A stretch of 64,000 nt of DNA. Source: an uncultured Kordia sp. Its GTDB lineage: Bacteria; Bacteroidota; Bacteroidia; Flavobacteriales; Flavobacteriaceae. Numbering within the stretch: the stretch's first letter is position 1; each line of letters begins with the position of its first letter. The notes below the pieces were generated by a model that was not told where the DNA came from, did no database searches, and was given only the letters and a program-made list of their open reading frames with translations. Shown here piece by piece: positions 9,932-18,042 of this stretch. Location: contig NZ_CANMEZ010000002.1 of assembly GCF_947496985.1 (NCBI RefSeq), forward strand, positions 186,001 to 250,000. Direction: 5' to 3'. The translations under genes and the position numbers were made by a program.

Positions 9932-10684
9932 ATGCAAGCAACTACCATTAACGAAGTTATTTCGTTCTTAGATGAAATCATTAAAGAGAGTAAAGAAAAA
10001 TCAAGTACGATGGGCTACTTTGCGGCTTTGTATCAAAAAGTGACCTGTAAAGTTAAGGAAGGCATTGAGAATGATTTTTTTGATGATAATCCACGCATGG
10101 AACGTTTGGATATTATTTTTGCGAATCGATATTTACAAGCGTATACAGATTATAAAAATAATACGCCGCCAACAACTTCATGGCAACTTGCATTTGAAGA
10201 AGCTGACAATTATTGGTTGATAGTGTTGCAGCACTTATTGTTAGGCATGAATGCACATATAAATCTTGATTTAGGAATTGCTGCTGCAGAAGTAATGAAA
10301 GGTAAAAATATTAATGATTTAAAGGATGATTTTGATAAGATTAATGTGATTTTAGGCGAATTGGTTCATGATGTTGAAAAAGAATTGTCGCTTATATGGA
10401 GAACTTTGGCTAAAATTATTAAAGCAACTGAGAAGTTTGATACTATTTTAATTGATTTCAGCATGAAACTTGCCAGAGATGGCGCATGGAAATACGCAAC
10501 TTTATTAGCCGATTCTCCTGAAGTTGATTGGGCAAAATTAATTTCCGAAAGAGATGAGAAAGTTACCAAGAAAGCCCAGATTGTGAGCAATCCAGGATTT
10601 TTAATTCGATTTTTATTGAAGATTATCCGATTGGAAGAACGCGGTTCTATTGAAACAAAAATTGAGATTTTAGAAAAAGACTAA
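9932..10684 (+). CDS. DUF5995 family protein
   Basis: The 250-residue protein has the pattern I associate with DUF5995: an N-terminal helix with a YFAALYQKVT motif, PRMERLDIIFANRYLQAY, and LGMNAHINLDLG in the middle, where conserved His and Asp residues could form an active site. No signal peptide is seen. The biochemical function is unknown. It stands alone between convergent neighbours and is presumably transcribed from the 160-base gap upstream. Confidence 0.75.
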   Translation: MQATTINEVISFLDEIIKESKEKSSTMGYFAALYQKVTCKVKEGIENDFFDDNPRMERLDIIFANRYLQAYTDYKNNTPPTTSWQLAFEEADNYWLIVLQHLLLGMNAHINLDLGIAAAEVMKGKNINDLKDDFDKINVILGELVHDVEKELSLIWRTLAKIIKATEKFDTILIDFSMKLARDGAWKYATLLADSPEVDWAKLISERDEKVTKKAQIVSNPGFLIRFLLKIIRLEERGSIETKIEILEKD

Positions 10685-10726
10685 AACCTCAATTTATTGT
10701 ATTTCTGAGTATATTTAAGCGAAAGC

Positions 10727-11065
10727 TTACTTCTTTATAATTTCCAGCTTTTCTGCAAAATAATCACAGAAATCTAGCATTGTAGCACTCATTTTTTCAT
10801 CATTTGTAGCACGTTGAAATGAACGCGCCATAGATACTAATGTTTGATGATAAAACACTTTCATTTCGTCAACAGGCATATCTTTTGTCCATAAATCAAT
10901 ACGCAAACTTTCTTGCGCTTTATGATCCCAAACGGACAACATTACTGCTTTCGTAGCTTCATCATTTACGCCTCCATCTTTAGCTGTCCAATTGATTTCT
11001 TCCGGAACATTATTTTCGTCAACGCTTACCGCAATTTTGATTTCTGACTTTAATTTATTCGCCAT
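10727..11065 (-). CDS. gldC: Gliding motility protein GldC
   Basis: Cytoplasmic 112-residue protein needed for, or enhancing, gliding in Flavobacterium. The sequence MANKLKSEIKIAVSVDENN followed by PEEINWTAKDGG is typical of GldC. The stop codon of gldB and the start of gldC share position 11065, so the two are translationally coupled, as expected for the gldB-gldC pair. Confidence 0.93.
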   Translation of the reverse strand: MANKLKSEIKIAVSVDENNVPEEINWTAKDGGVNDEATKAVMLSVWDHKAQESLRIDLWTKDMPVDEMKVFYHQTLVSMARSFQRATNDEKMSATMLDFCDYFAEKLEIIKK

Positions 11066-12015
11066 TATTTTCTTGGTTTGTACTTTGAGTTATTATAAAT
11101 TTCTTCTGCTGATTTTGATAATAATTCCTGCAAAGATACATCATTATTTTTCATGTATGAAGCCACAATTTGATGACCAATATAACAACCAATTCCTCCT
11201 GGAGAGTCATTATCTAATTCCAAGTAAAATTTAGAAAAAGGCGCCATGTTTATGAACCTATTATCCAACTTACTATCTGTACTAAATAGTAATTCTTTCT
11301 CAATAAAATAAGTCCAAATTTCCGCTTCATTATCTTTTGCCCAAATTAATTGATCTTCTGTGTATCCATATTGTAGCCCTTTTAAAGCATTTGGCACTAA
11401 TAATGATTTTATGTATTGCACTTTTCCGTGAAAGATGATTTTTCCTAAAAAAGTACGATCACGTGTAGGAGAAACTTGTGAATATGCGAATTGATTGGCA
11501 ATATCAACAGGAATCATTTCTTTTTTAAAACCATTTACAATGAATTTTTGAATTCCTTCATAATACTTATGATCTACACCTAAATACGTGTTTAACGCAA
11601 TCAAAATCATATCTTGATATAGAATCACTTTTTTACGATAATCCTCCGTTGTTACCGTAAAAATTTTTGGTGTATTGTATTCTGGAAAATAGTACTTAAT
11701 ATGTTGCAAAACAGACTTTACATCTAGATGTACTGATGAAAAATCTTCAAAAACCAGATCAATTTCTTCCTTCAGTTCTTTCTGTAAAGGATCGCGCATG
11801 GTATATACCCAAGTAGAATCAGGAATTGTTCTTGGAAAAAACATTGGATACGTTTCTTTCAGTTGTGGTAAATCAGAAGGTGCCGCCCCTAAAAACACTT
11901 GATCAAATCGACTTATACTTAAATCTATAGGAATTGCTGCAATTTCTTTTTCTAACGGGTTTTCTTTAGCACATCCAACCACAATTAACAAACATAATAC
12001 AAGTATTTTTTTCAT
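11065..12015 (-). CDS. gldB: Gliding motility lipoprotein GldB
   Basis: Membrane-anchored lipoprotein required for gliding. I start it at the second Met (MKKILVLCLLIVVGC), which gives a clean lipoprotein signal with lipobox VVGC; a start two codons earlier (12021) is possible. The rest shows the GldB/DUF2268-like pattern, with conserved YCIGHQIV-type residues near the C-terminus (GGIGCYIGHQIVASYM). It precedes gldC in a two-gene operon and is divergent from nadE. Confidence 0.92.
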   Translation of the reverse strand: MKKILVLCLLIVVGCAKENPLEKEIAAIPIDLSISRFDQVFLGAAPSDLPQLKETYPMFFPRTIPDSTWVYTMRDPLQKELKEEIDLVFEDFSSVHLDVKSVLQHIKYYFPEYNTPKIFTVTTEDYRKKVILYQDMILIALNTYLGVDHKYYEGIQKFIVNGFKKEMIPVDIANQFAYSQVSPTRDRTFLGKIIFHGKVQYIKSLLVPNALKGLQYGYTEDQLIWAKDNEAEIWTYFIEKELLFSTDSKLDNRFINMAPFSKFYLELDNDSPGGIGCYIGHQIVASYMKNNDVSLQELLSKSAEEIYNNSKYKPRK

Positions 12016-12221
12016 AGTCAACTTTAAGAATTATAAAAAGGTAAACGCACGCGTTATTTATAAATTTTATTCTACACCTATTTTTGTCTGCAAATTTACT
12101 TTTTTTATATTGTAAAAAAATCGAAAATACATGAAATGAGCCAAAAACAATTCTGATGCATCAACTGAAGAGATGATTGGCAAATTCCATTTGACAAAAT
12201 TAATTAAGTAAAAATAAACGG

Positions 12222-13010
12222 ATGAAAACTGATAAGGTTATTGAATATATAGTTTCTTGGCTAAAGGATTATGCTACAAATGCAAAGGTAAACGGATTTG
12301 TTGTGGGAGTTTCTGGAGGAATTGATTCCGCAGTGACTTCAACATTATGTGCAAAAACTGGTTTACCAACTTTATGTATAGAAATGCCGATTCATCAAGC
12401 GCAGAGTCACGTAAATCGTGCACAAGAACACATAAAACAGTTAAAGGAACGTTTTGAAAATGTAAGTGATGTCCGCGTAGATTTGACACCCGTTTTTGAA
12501 GAATTTAAAACAGAAGTTTCCTTAGACGGGAAGCAAGCAACTGTGGATATGGCTTTAGCGAATACTAGAGCACGTTTGCGCATGACAACTTTGTATTACC
12601 ATGCAGGATTATTAGGACGTTTGGTTGCAGGAACTGGAAACAAAGTAGAAGATTTTGGTGTAGGTTTTTATACCAAATATGGAGATGGTGGTGTTGATTT
12701 GAGTCCGATTGCAGATTTGATGAAAAGTGAAGTGTATTTACTTGGAAAAGAATTGGAAGTTCCTGAGTCTATTATGAATGCTGCGCCTTCCGATGGTTTG
12801 TTTGGTGACACAAGGAGTGATGAAGATCAAATTGGTGCTAATTATGATGAGCTTGAATGGGCTATGCGTATGCATGATGAAGGAAAAACTGTAGAAGATT
12901 TCTCAGGGAGGCAACGAGAAGTTTTCAGTATTTACAAGCGATTTAATTCTGCAAATAAACATAAAATGACGCCAATTCCAGTCTGTGAAATACCGCAAAA
13001 TCTGACATAA
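12222..13010 (+). CDS. nadE: NH3-dependent NAD(+) synthase NadE
   Basis: Last step of NAD synthesis: amidation of nicotinate adenine dinucleotide. The 262-residue protein has the PP-loop SGGIDSA at residues 31-37 and the later motifs GTGNKVEDFGVGFYTKYGDG. It lacks the N-terminal glutaminase domain of the longer enzymes, so it should use ammonia. Divergent from gldB. Confidence 0.95.
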   Translation: MKTDKVIEYIVSWLKDYATNAKVNGFVVGVSGGIDSAVTSTLCAKTGLPTLCIEMPIHQAQSHVNRAQEHIKQLKERFENVSDVRVDLTPVFEEFKTEVSLDGKQATVDMALANTRARLRMTTLYYHAGLLGRLVAGTGNKVEDFGVGFYTKYGDGGVDLSPIADLMKSEVYLLGKELEVPESIMNAAPSDGLFGDTRSDEDQIGANYDELEWAMRMHDEGKTVEDFSGRQREVFSIYKRFNSANKHKMTPIPVCEIPQNLT

Positions 13011-13048
13011 AAAATCTTCTTTTTTAATCATTTTTATAAAAATTTGTT

Positions 13049-13056
13049 TAAATTTG
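13049..13056 (+). promoter_or_regulatory. Probable -7 promoter element before the response regulator
   Basis: TAAATTTG fits TAnnTTTG exactly and lies about 117 bases upstream of the ATG at 13173, implying a leader of roughly 110 bases. A TTG at the standard distance is not present, so the call is tentative. Confidence 0.35.
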
Positions 13057-13172
13057 TTGCTACAGACCCCCTAAACCTGAAATAAAAATTGATTCGATTT
13101 TGTGTTAGCATGAAATGACGAACCTTTCTTTATGTGATGGTCTGATTTAATAATAACTTTAAAAACTAAATT

Positions 13173-13802
13173 ATGGTTAAAGTATTAATTGCAGACAATC
13201 ATCCCATTGTTCGAAAAGGAGTAAAATCTTTATTCAAGAACTCTACAGAGATTGACGTAGTAGGTAAAGCTGCTACTACTTCTGAGCTTTTTGACTTCAT
13301 TAGTCAAGAGCATGTAGATGTTGTTTTATTAGAGATGGATATTCCTGAAGTCAATGGTATTACTGCTTTAAGAAGACTTAAAAAAGACTTCGCTGACGTG
13401 AAAGTAATCATGTTTAGCTCACACTCAGAAGATGTTTACGCTGTAAGCACATTGAGAGCTGGAGCTTCTGGTTACTTATCCAAATCTGTCGCTACAAATG
13501 TTATTAAAGACGCGATTATTAAAGTTGCAAATGGAGGCATCTATATTAGCAACGAATTAGCGCAACGATTAGCATTTGACGAAAGCACAAACAAACCCCG
13601 TAGATTCTTCAGACGTTTGTCTACAAGAGAAGTAGAAGTATTAAAACTTTTAGCTTCTGGTAAACGTAACAAACATGTTGCTGAAGAGTTAAATCTAAAC
13701 GAAAAAACTGTGAGCACGTACAAAGCTCGCCTAATGCGTAAGTTGAACGTAGACAACTTAGTTGATCTATTGCAACAGGCAAAAGCATTAGAATTACTGT
13801 AA
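13173..13802 (+). CDS. NarL/LuxR-type response regulator with atypical receiver domain
   Basis: DNA-binding regulator of 209 residues: receiver domain (about 1-120) and a LuxR helix-turn-helix (about 145-205, LSTREVEVLKLLASGKRNK). In the receiver the phospho-acceptor aspartate is replaced by Glu54 (LLEMDIPEVNG where LLDxxMP is usual), and the acidic pair is Asp8-Asn9 instead of Asp-Asp. Lys104 and Ser82/83 are kept. This suggests phosphorylation-independent or constitutively active-like behaviour. There is no histidine kinase beside it; nadE lies upstream and dnaG converges on it. Confidence 0.92.
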   Translation: MVKVLIADNHPIVRKGVKSLFKNSTEIDVVGKAATTSELFDFISQEHVDVVLLEMDIPEVNGITALRRLKKDFADVKVIMFSSHSEDVYAVSTLRAGASGYLSKSVATNVIKDAIIKVANGGIYISNELAQRLAFDESTNKPRRFFRRLSTREVEVLKLLASGKRNKHVAEELNLNEKTVSTYKARLMRKLNVDNLVDLLQQAKALELL

Positions 13803-13847
13803 TTGCATTATAGAGAATATTCTCTAACTACAGTTAAAAAAATTTTT

Positions 13848-13897
13848 ATGATGATATGTATATGTTCTTTTTAGAATTTTGCATATCATCATTTTTT
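13848..13897. terminator. Intrinsic terminator after the response regulator
   Basis: An 11-bp perfect stem (ATGATGATATG at 13848-13858 with its complement at 13882-13892) is followed by six T. Upstream, a separate 16-base perfect palindrome TAGAGAATATTCTCTA lies at 13811-13826, directly after the stop codon. Confidence 0.75.
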
Positions 13898-13991
13898 ATT
13901 TCGATAAGACTCAACAACCGTATTTCGACGCAGTTCAATAACCATATTTCGACACAGCTCAATAACCATATTTCGACCAAGCTCAGTGGAC
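13897..13991. repeat. Four tandem copies of a 24-base repeat
   Basis: Imperfect units of about 24 bases at 13897-13920, 13921-13944, 13945-13968 and 13969-13991, each starting TATTTCGA and carrying a core like CAGCTCAATAACCA. The core resembles the dispersed motif TTCGACTACGCTCAGT found singly at 38864 and 57184 in this window, so this looks like a local expansion of that family. It lies between the response regulator and dnaG 3' ends. Confidence 0.8.
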
Positions 13992-14007
13992 TATATTCTA
14001 TTAAGGT

Positions 14008-15960
14008 TTAGATGACTCTTTTAAGATGTTCCGATAGAAAGTTTACTAATTTATTGTATTCATTTACCTCTTCTAAAATACTTTCATTAAACTCAACATC
14101 AATAGTTTGATTCATTAATCGCTGGATTTTTTCAAATATTAATTTGCGCCTTAAGTTTAATATTGTGTCACTAGTTAATTTATTAATTGTTTCTTCTTTT
14201 GGTTTTACAAAGATGTTTTGTGTTTCCCAGCTGTGCAATTCATACTGTTCTTCACGCATCAGAATATCTGTAACTTCGCTCGCTATTTCAGGTGAAAGTT
14301 CGTTAATGAATGTGTCCAACTGTAATTCTCCTGTTTCGTTTAACTTTTCAATAGCACTATAGTATACTATTTTAAACTTTTCATTTGCTAAATCAATTTC
14401 ATCTTGTTGTAAATCAAGAAAAAGTTTTTCATACACTCTTGCCTCATAAAGTTCAGGCTCCATTTTCAATTCGCCTTCATCATTTTCTTTTAAGATTAAA
14501 TCTTCAAAAGTAGCTTCCATACTTCCGTACAACAACAAGATTTCAATAATTTTTCGTTCTAACACATATTGAACATCTACAGTTTCAGACTTTTTCTCTG
14601 TTTTTATAACTTCAAATGTCTTTTTTTCCTGCTTTGTCTTTTTGTTAGTCTCTTTAATTTCTTTATTGAGAAGTTGTGCTAAGGTTGCAAATAATACTTC
14701 TTCAGAAATATCCATGATACGAGATGTTTCGCGCAAATACAATTCTTGCTTGATGCGATCGGATACTTTCGAAATACTTGACATCATATCATTAATAACT
14801 TCCGCCTTTTTGATCGGATCATTTTTGGCAACTTCCATCAGCAATGAAGCTTTGTAGCTGATAAAATCTTTGATGTTGTTTTCGAAATATTCCAATACAT
14901 CTTCTAATGCATTATTTTTGGTAAAACTATCTGGATCTTCTCCTTCTGGGAATGTACACACACGCACATTCATTCCTTGTTCTAAAATTAAATCTACTCC
15001 ACGAAGCGATGCACGAATTCCGGCAGCATCTCCATCATATAGCACCGTAATATTTTTCGTTAAACGATTTATTAAACGAATTTGCTCAGAAGTTAACGCC
15101 GTTCCTGAAGACGAAACTACATTGTGAATTCCTGCTTGATGCATCTGAATTACGTCTGTATATCCTTCTACCAAATAACAATTATCTTCTTTTGCTATCG
15201 CTTGCTTTGCATAATACAAGCCATACAAAACTTTGCTTTTATGGTAGATATCACTTTCTGGCGAGTTGAGATATTTAGCCGCTTTTTTATCATTCGTTAA
15301 AATTCGTCCACCAAAACCAAGCACACGTCCACTCATACTATGAATTGGAAACATGACTCTTCCTTTGAAACGATCAAAGCGTTTTTCTTCTTTTACTATC
15401 GTTAATCCTGTTTTTGAAAGATAGTTAAGATTATATCCTTCCTTAAGCGCTGTATTTGTAAACGCATCCCATTCGTCCAAGGCATACCCTAAACCAAACT
15501 TTTTTATGGTTTCTGTAGTAAAACCTCTTTCTTTAAAATAGGTAAGTCCAATTGCTTTTCCTTGCGGAGCTTCCCAAAGAATTTCTTGATGGTATTTTTT
15601 AGCATATTCAGAAACCAAATACATACTTTCCTTTTCACTAGCAAGTGCTTTTTCTTCATCTGTACGTTCAGTTTCTTCTATTTCTATTCCGTATTTGTTT
15701 GCCAAATATTTTATAGCTTCTGGATAAGTAAAGTGTTCATGCTCCATCAAAAACGCGACTGCATTTCCTCCTTTTCCAGAACTAAAATCTTTCCAAATTT
15801 GTTTTACAGGCGATACCATAAAAGAAGGTGTACGCTCATCAGAGAATGGACTTAAGCCTTTGAAGTTGCTTCCCGATTTTTTAAGTTGTACAAAATCGCC
15901 AATAACTTCTTCTACACGAGAAATGTCAAAAACTGCATCTATGGTTGATTTTGAGATCAA
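14008..15960 (-). CDS. dnaG: DNA primase DnaG
   Basis: Synthesises RNA primers at the replication fork. The 650-residue protein has an N-terminal primase domain, a TOPRIM core (YLVEGYTDVIQMHQAG with the catalytic Glu, then LYDGDAAG) and a C-terminal helicase-interaction region. In the N-terminal zinc-ribbon the four ligands are all changed: CPFH becomes SPFS and CFGC becomes DFSS, while flanking residues (ERTPSF, GGNAVAFL) remain. I recall the same substitution in other Flavobacteria, so the protein is probably functional without zinc. It is monocistronic here. Confidence 0.95.
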   Translation of the reverse strand: MISKSTIDAVFDISRVEEVIGDFVQLKKSGSNFKGLSPFSDERTPSFMVSPVKQIWKDFSSGKGGNAVAFLMEHEHFTYPEAIKYLANKYGIEIEETERTDEEKALASEKESMYLVSEYAKKYHQEILWEAPQGKAIGLTYFKERGFTTETIKKFGLGYALDEWDAFTNTALKEGYNLNYLSKTGLTIVKEEKRFDRFKGRVMFPIHSMSGRVLGFGGRILTNDKKAAKYLNSPESDIYHKSKVLYGLYYAKQAIAKEDNCYLVEGYTDVIQMHQAGIHNVVSSSGTALTSEQIRLINRLTKNITVLYDGDAAGIRASLRGVDLILEQGMNVRVCTFPEGEDPDSFTKNNALEDVLEYFENNIKDFISYKASLLMEVAKNDPIKKAEVINDMMSSISKVSDRIKQELYLRETSRIMDISEEVLFATLAQLLNKEIKETNKKTKQEKKTFEVIKTEKKSETVDVQYVLERKIIEILLLYGSMEATFEDLILKENDEGELKMEPELYEARVYEKLFLDLQQDEIDLANEKFKIVYYSAIEKLNETGELQLDTFINELSPEIASEVTDILMREEQYELHSWETQNIFVKPKEETINKLTSDTILNLRRKLIFEKIQRLMNQTIDVEFNESILEEVNEYNKLVNFLSEHLKRVI

Positions 15961-16283
15961 TGGTTTTGGGATATTTAGGAATGAACTTCAAAAATACTAA
16001 GTTTTCATCAATATTAATATAAAAAAGAAAAGTGTCTTTTAGAACTAACTTTTTTTGAATTTTATATTAAAAAACACATTATTTAATTAATACTTAACTT
16101 TCATTAAAATACTATTTTTCTTTCTAAAAAAGAACTTTAATACAACTAAAAATACGGTTTTACCTTACCTAATATATTTTATTATTTTTTATATTTATTT
16201 AATAATTAACTAGTTACACTGTTTTAACTTATGAAAAAACAGTGTTTATTAACATAATCTATTAACTAATAAATTCTAAAATC
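15961..16283. other. AT-rich intergenic region with inverted repeat
   Basis: This 323-base gap separates divergent dnaG and the 16284 peptide gene. It is very AT-rich. The only clear structure is a 10-bp inverted repeat, ACACTGTTTT at 16216-16225 and AAAACAGTGT at 16236-16245, ending 39 bases before the peptide ATG. It could be an operator or leader hairpin. The flanking text TTATGAA...AGTGTTTATTAACAT resembles the promoters before 35009 and 35777. Confidence 0.5.
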
Positions 16284-16562
16284 ATGAAAAAAAAGAAAAT
16301 GAGTTTACGCAAACTAGCTTTGAACAAAAAAGCGATTTCTAATTTGAGTAGTAATCAAGTTAGAGGAGGAATTCTTATTGACGGTCCAATTATTGTGACA
16401 GATTCAGATTTTTGTCCGTCCGATGGCTGTCCATCAGATTTTTGTCCATCTAACGGATGTCCTTCAAACTTTTGCCCATCTAATGGATGCCCATCAAACT
16501 TTTGTCCGTCAAATTTTTGTCCGTCAAGAGTATGTCCTATAACTATTATAGATATAAGATAA
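16284..16562 (+). CDS. Double-glycine leader peptide with Cys-Pro-Ser pentapeptide repeats
   Basis: Putative peptide natural-product precursor of 92 residues. The leader (residues 1-29) has the local family pattern KLALNKKAISNL and ends in Gly-Gly (VRGG). The core contains eight tandem pentapeptides of the form CPS(D/N)(G/F), one ending in RV, then a final CP, giving nine Cys and many Ser in regular register. This suits thioether, disulfide or metal chemistry, but no modification or export gene is adjacent. It is monocistronic, with a strong terminator 28 bases after the stop. The function is inferred from the leader only. Confidence 0.8.
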   Translation: MKKKKMSLRKLALNKKAISNLSSNQVRGGILIDGPIIVTDSDFCPSDGCPSDFCPSNGCPSNFCPSNGCPSNFCPSNFCPSRVCPITIIDIR

Positions 16563-16589
16563 TGACTTGTATTTTATAAATTAAAATAT

Positions 16590-16621
16590 AAAGGAGATAC
16601 TACACAGGTATCTCCTTTTTA
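16590..16621 (+). terminator. Intrinsic terminator of the Cys-Pro-Ser repeat peptide gene
   Basis: AAAGGAGATAC (16590-16600) pairs with GTATCTCCTTT (16608-16618) over an 11-bp perfect stem with a 7-base loop, followed by a T-run. Confidence 0.85.
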
Positions 16622-16644
16622 CTTTTCTATACTATTTGCTAATG

Positions 16645-16931
16645 TCAATTAAATAATGGTGTTGTATGAGTGGTCTTTTTAATAAAAATCACAAAGTCAT
16701 ACATCACTGCAGGGTTGACTTCGTAATAGTCTTTTTCGGAATTTTCACGATATCCAAATAACTTCACTTTTTGCTTAGGAAGTTTTGCACAGATTTCTTT
16801 TACTTTTTGATTGATTGGAAAATAATAGGATTCCATGGTATTCTGTGCCAACTTTTCTTCAAAAGTATTTTCTGGCAGCTTAGGATAGTCTAAATTATAG
16901 AGTTGATCATCGTAGTTATGATCGTCATTGA
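16645..16931 (-). pseudogene. Displaced C-terminal part of the erythromycin-esterase-like gene
   Basis: Reading the minus strand one frame off the upstream gene, codons run without a stop from the A-run at about 16939 to the TAA at 16645 (KKRLINDDHNYDDQLYN..., then MAQNTMESYYFP...). Joined to the 16932-17915 frame by adding one A to the A6 run, it gives a 423-residue protein, close to the usual length of this family. So this is the displaced 3' part of that gene and not an independent gene. Confidence 0.8.
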
Positions 16932-17915
16932 TTAAACGTTTTTTATGTAAGAGTAACTTCCGCTAAAACTACTCATGCTAATTGCAACATATTCTTCTGG
17001 GAATTCTTTTTTGAGATTCCTTCCCATTAAACCAATTTCATTATCAATAATTACTTCTTTTGAAATATGTGCATTGTGTGCCCAGACAATGATTTTCGCA
17101 TTCGGATCTTTGACCAAATGTGCCACGCGTTCTGCCATAACAATATCTCTAGTTATTATATTCCCTGTATAGATCATTTCATAATTGATATATGAATTTT
17201 TCGCATTAAGCATTAACTCTTTCAATCGTTTTGATGAATTGTTTTCTTTTTTGAGAGCTTTTTCAAGATTAAGTATCAAACGATAGACTTCTCTATCATA
17301 ATCATCATCTTTCTCAGGTTTTTTCTCTGGGAATTTTGCGTAGAATTCGCTTGAATTTAACGTTACACGTAATTTGTATTGCTCTAAAATTTCTTTAACT
17401 TCAACAGTCATATTTGATTGCAATTCTTCAAATAATAGTTCTGGGAGAATTTCTCTACATGAATCATCACAACCTTTAAACGGAATTGGTGTATGTGTTT
17501 GATTATACTTTTTTAACCAGCTTAAAAACTCTTTCATTTCCACTGTTTGATAGATTGAAAAGAGATGTTTTTTCATCAATGAATCTATTGGTTCAGTTTG
17601 CAGGTTTTTTGATAACATTTCTAAGTCTTCATACGGATTTTCAAGAATCACCATATTAAAACCTTTTTCTTTTATCAATTTCTGTGTGATTGCATTTCTG
17701 AGCCCATAAAATTCTTTTGTTCCATGTGTATCTTCTCCGAGTGCAACAATACGCTTGTCTCCTATTTCAGAAACGAGCGCATCTAAAGATCTATCTAATT
17801 TTTGCGTTGATGATAGATGTATATCTGTTTTTATAATATTAATTTCTTGTTGTAATTCTTGGCTATTCGCGTAAAGCGAGAAAAAAATTGCAATAAGTAT
17901 GGTTCCTGTTTTCAT
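16932..17915 (-). CDS. Erythromycin esterase-like protein, frameshifted
   Basis: Secreted or periplasmic hydrolase-like protein of the erythromycin esterase (EreA/B, Pfam Erythro_esteras) family. The visible frame gives 327 residues: a signal peptide (MKTGTILIAIFFSLYANSQ), the family motif GEDTHGTKEFY near 60-70 with its conserved Glu, Asp and His, and the VWAHNAHIS motif near 275. It ends early at SYIKNV just after a run of six A; the remaining C-terminus is in another frame at 16645-16931. It may be a true frameshift, a phase-variable tract or a sequencing error. The family does not by itself imply macrolide resistance. Confidence 0.82.
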   Translation of the reverse strand: MKTGTILIAIFFSLYANSQELQQEINIIKTDIHLSSTQKLDRSLDALVSEIGDKRIVALGEDTHGTKEFYGLRNAITQKLIKEKGFNMVILENPYEDLEMLSKNLQTEPIDSLMKKHLFSIYQTVEMKEFLSWLKKYNQTHTPIPFKGCDDSCREILPELLFEELQSNMTVEVKEILEQYKLRVTLNSSEFYAKFPEKKPEKDDDYDREVYRLILNLEKALKKENNSSKRLKELMLNAKNSYINYEMIYTGNIITRDIVMAERVAHLVKDPNAKIIVWAHNAHISKEVIIDNEIGLMGRNLKKEFPEEYVAISMSSFSGSYSYIKNV

Positions 17916-17993
17916 TTCTATGTTTTGATATTGCGTATTGAGATAAGCATAAAGACTATTCGTGTTTTAGAGAAAATATCATATCTCACATCC

Positions 17994-18042
17994 AGCATTT
18001 AGCATTTAGCATTTAGCATTTAGCATTTAGCATTTAGCATTT
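17994..18042. repeat. Heptanucleotide microsatellite (AGCATTT)7
   Basis: Seven perfect copies of AGCATTT in a row between the erythromycin-esterase-like gene start and the stop codon of the beta-barrel gene at 18041. The last copy runs into that stop codon (plus-strand TTA 18041-18043). Confidence 0.95.

Noticed and set aside
13897-13991. CRISPR-like array at the 24-base repeats
   Set aside because: Repeats are adjacent with no unique spacers and no cas genes are present in the window.
16932-17915. Antibiotic resistance gene
   Set aside because: The family similarity to erythromycin esterase is broad, and the gene is frameshifted; there is no support for a resistance role.
17994-18042. CRISPR-like array
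   Set aside because: The units are contiguous without spacers, so it is a microsatellite.
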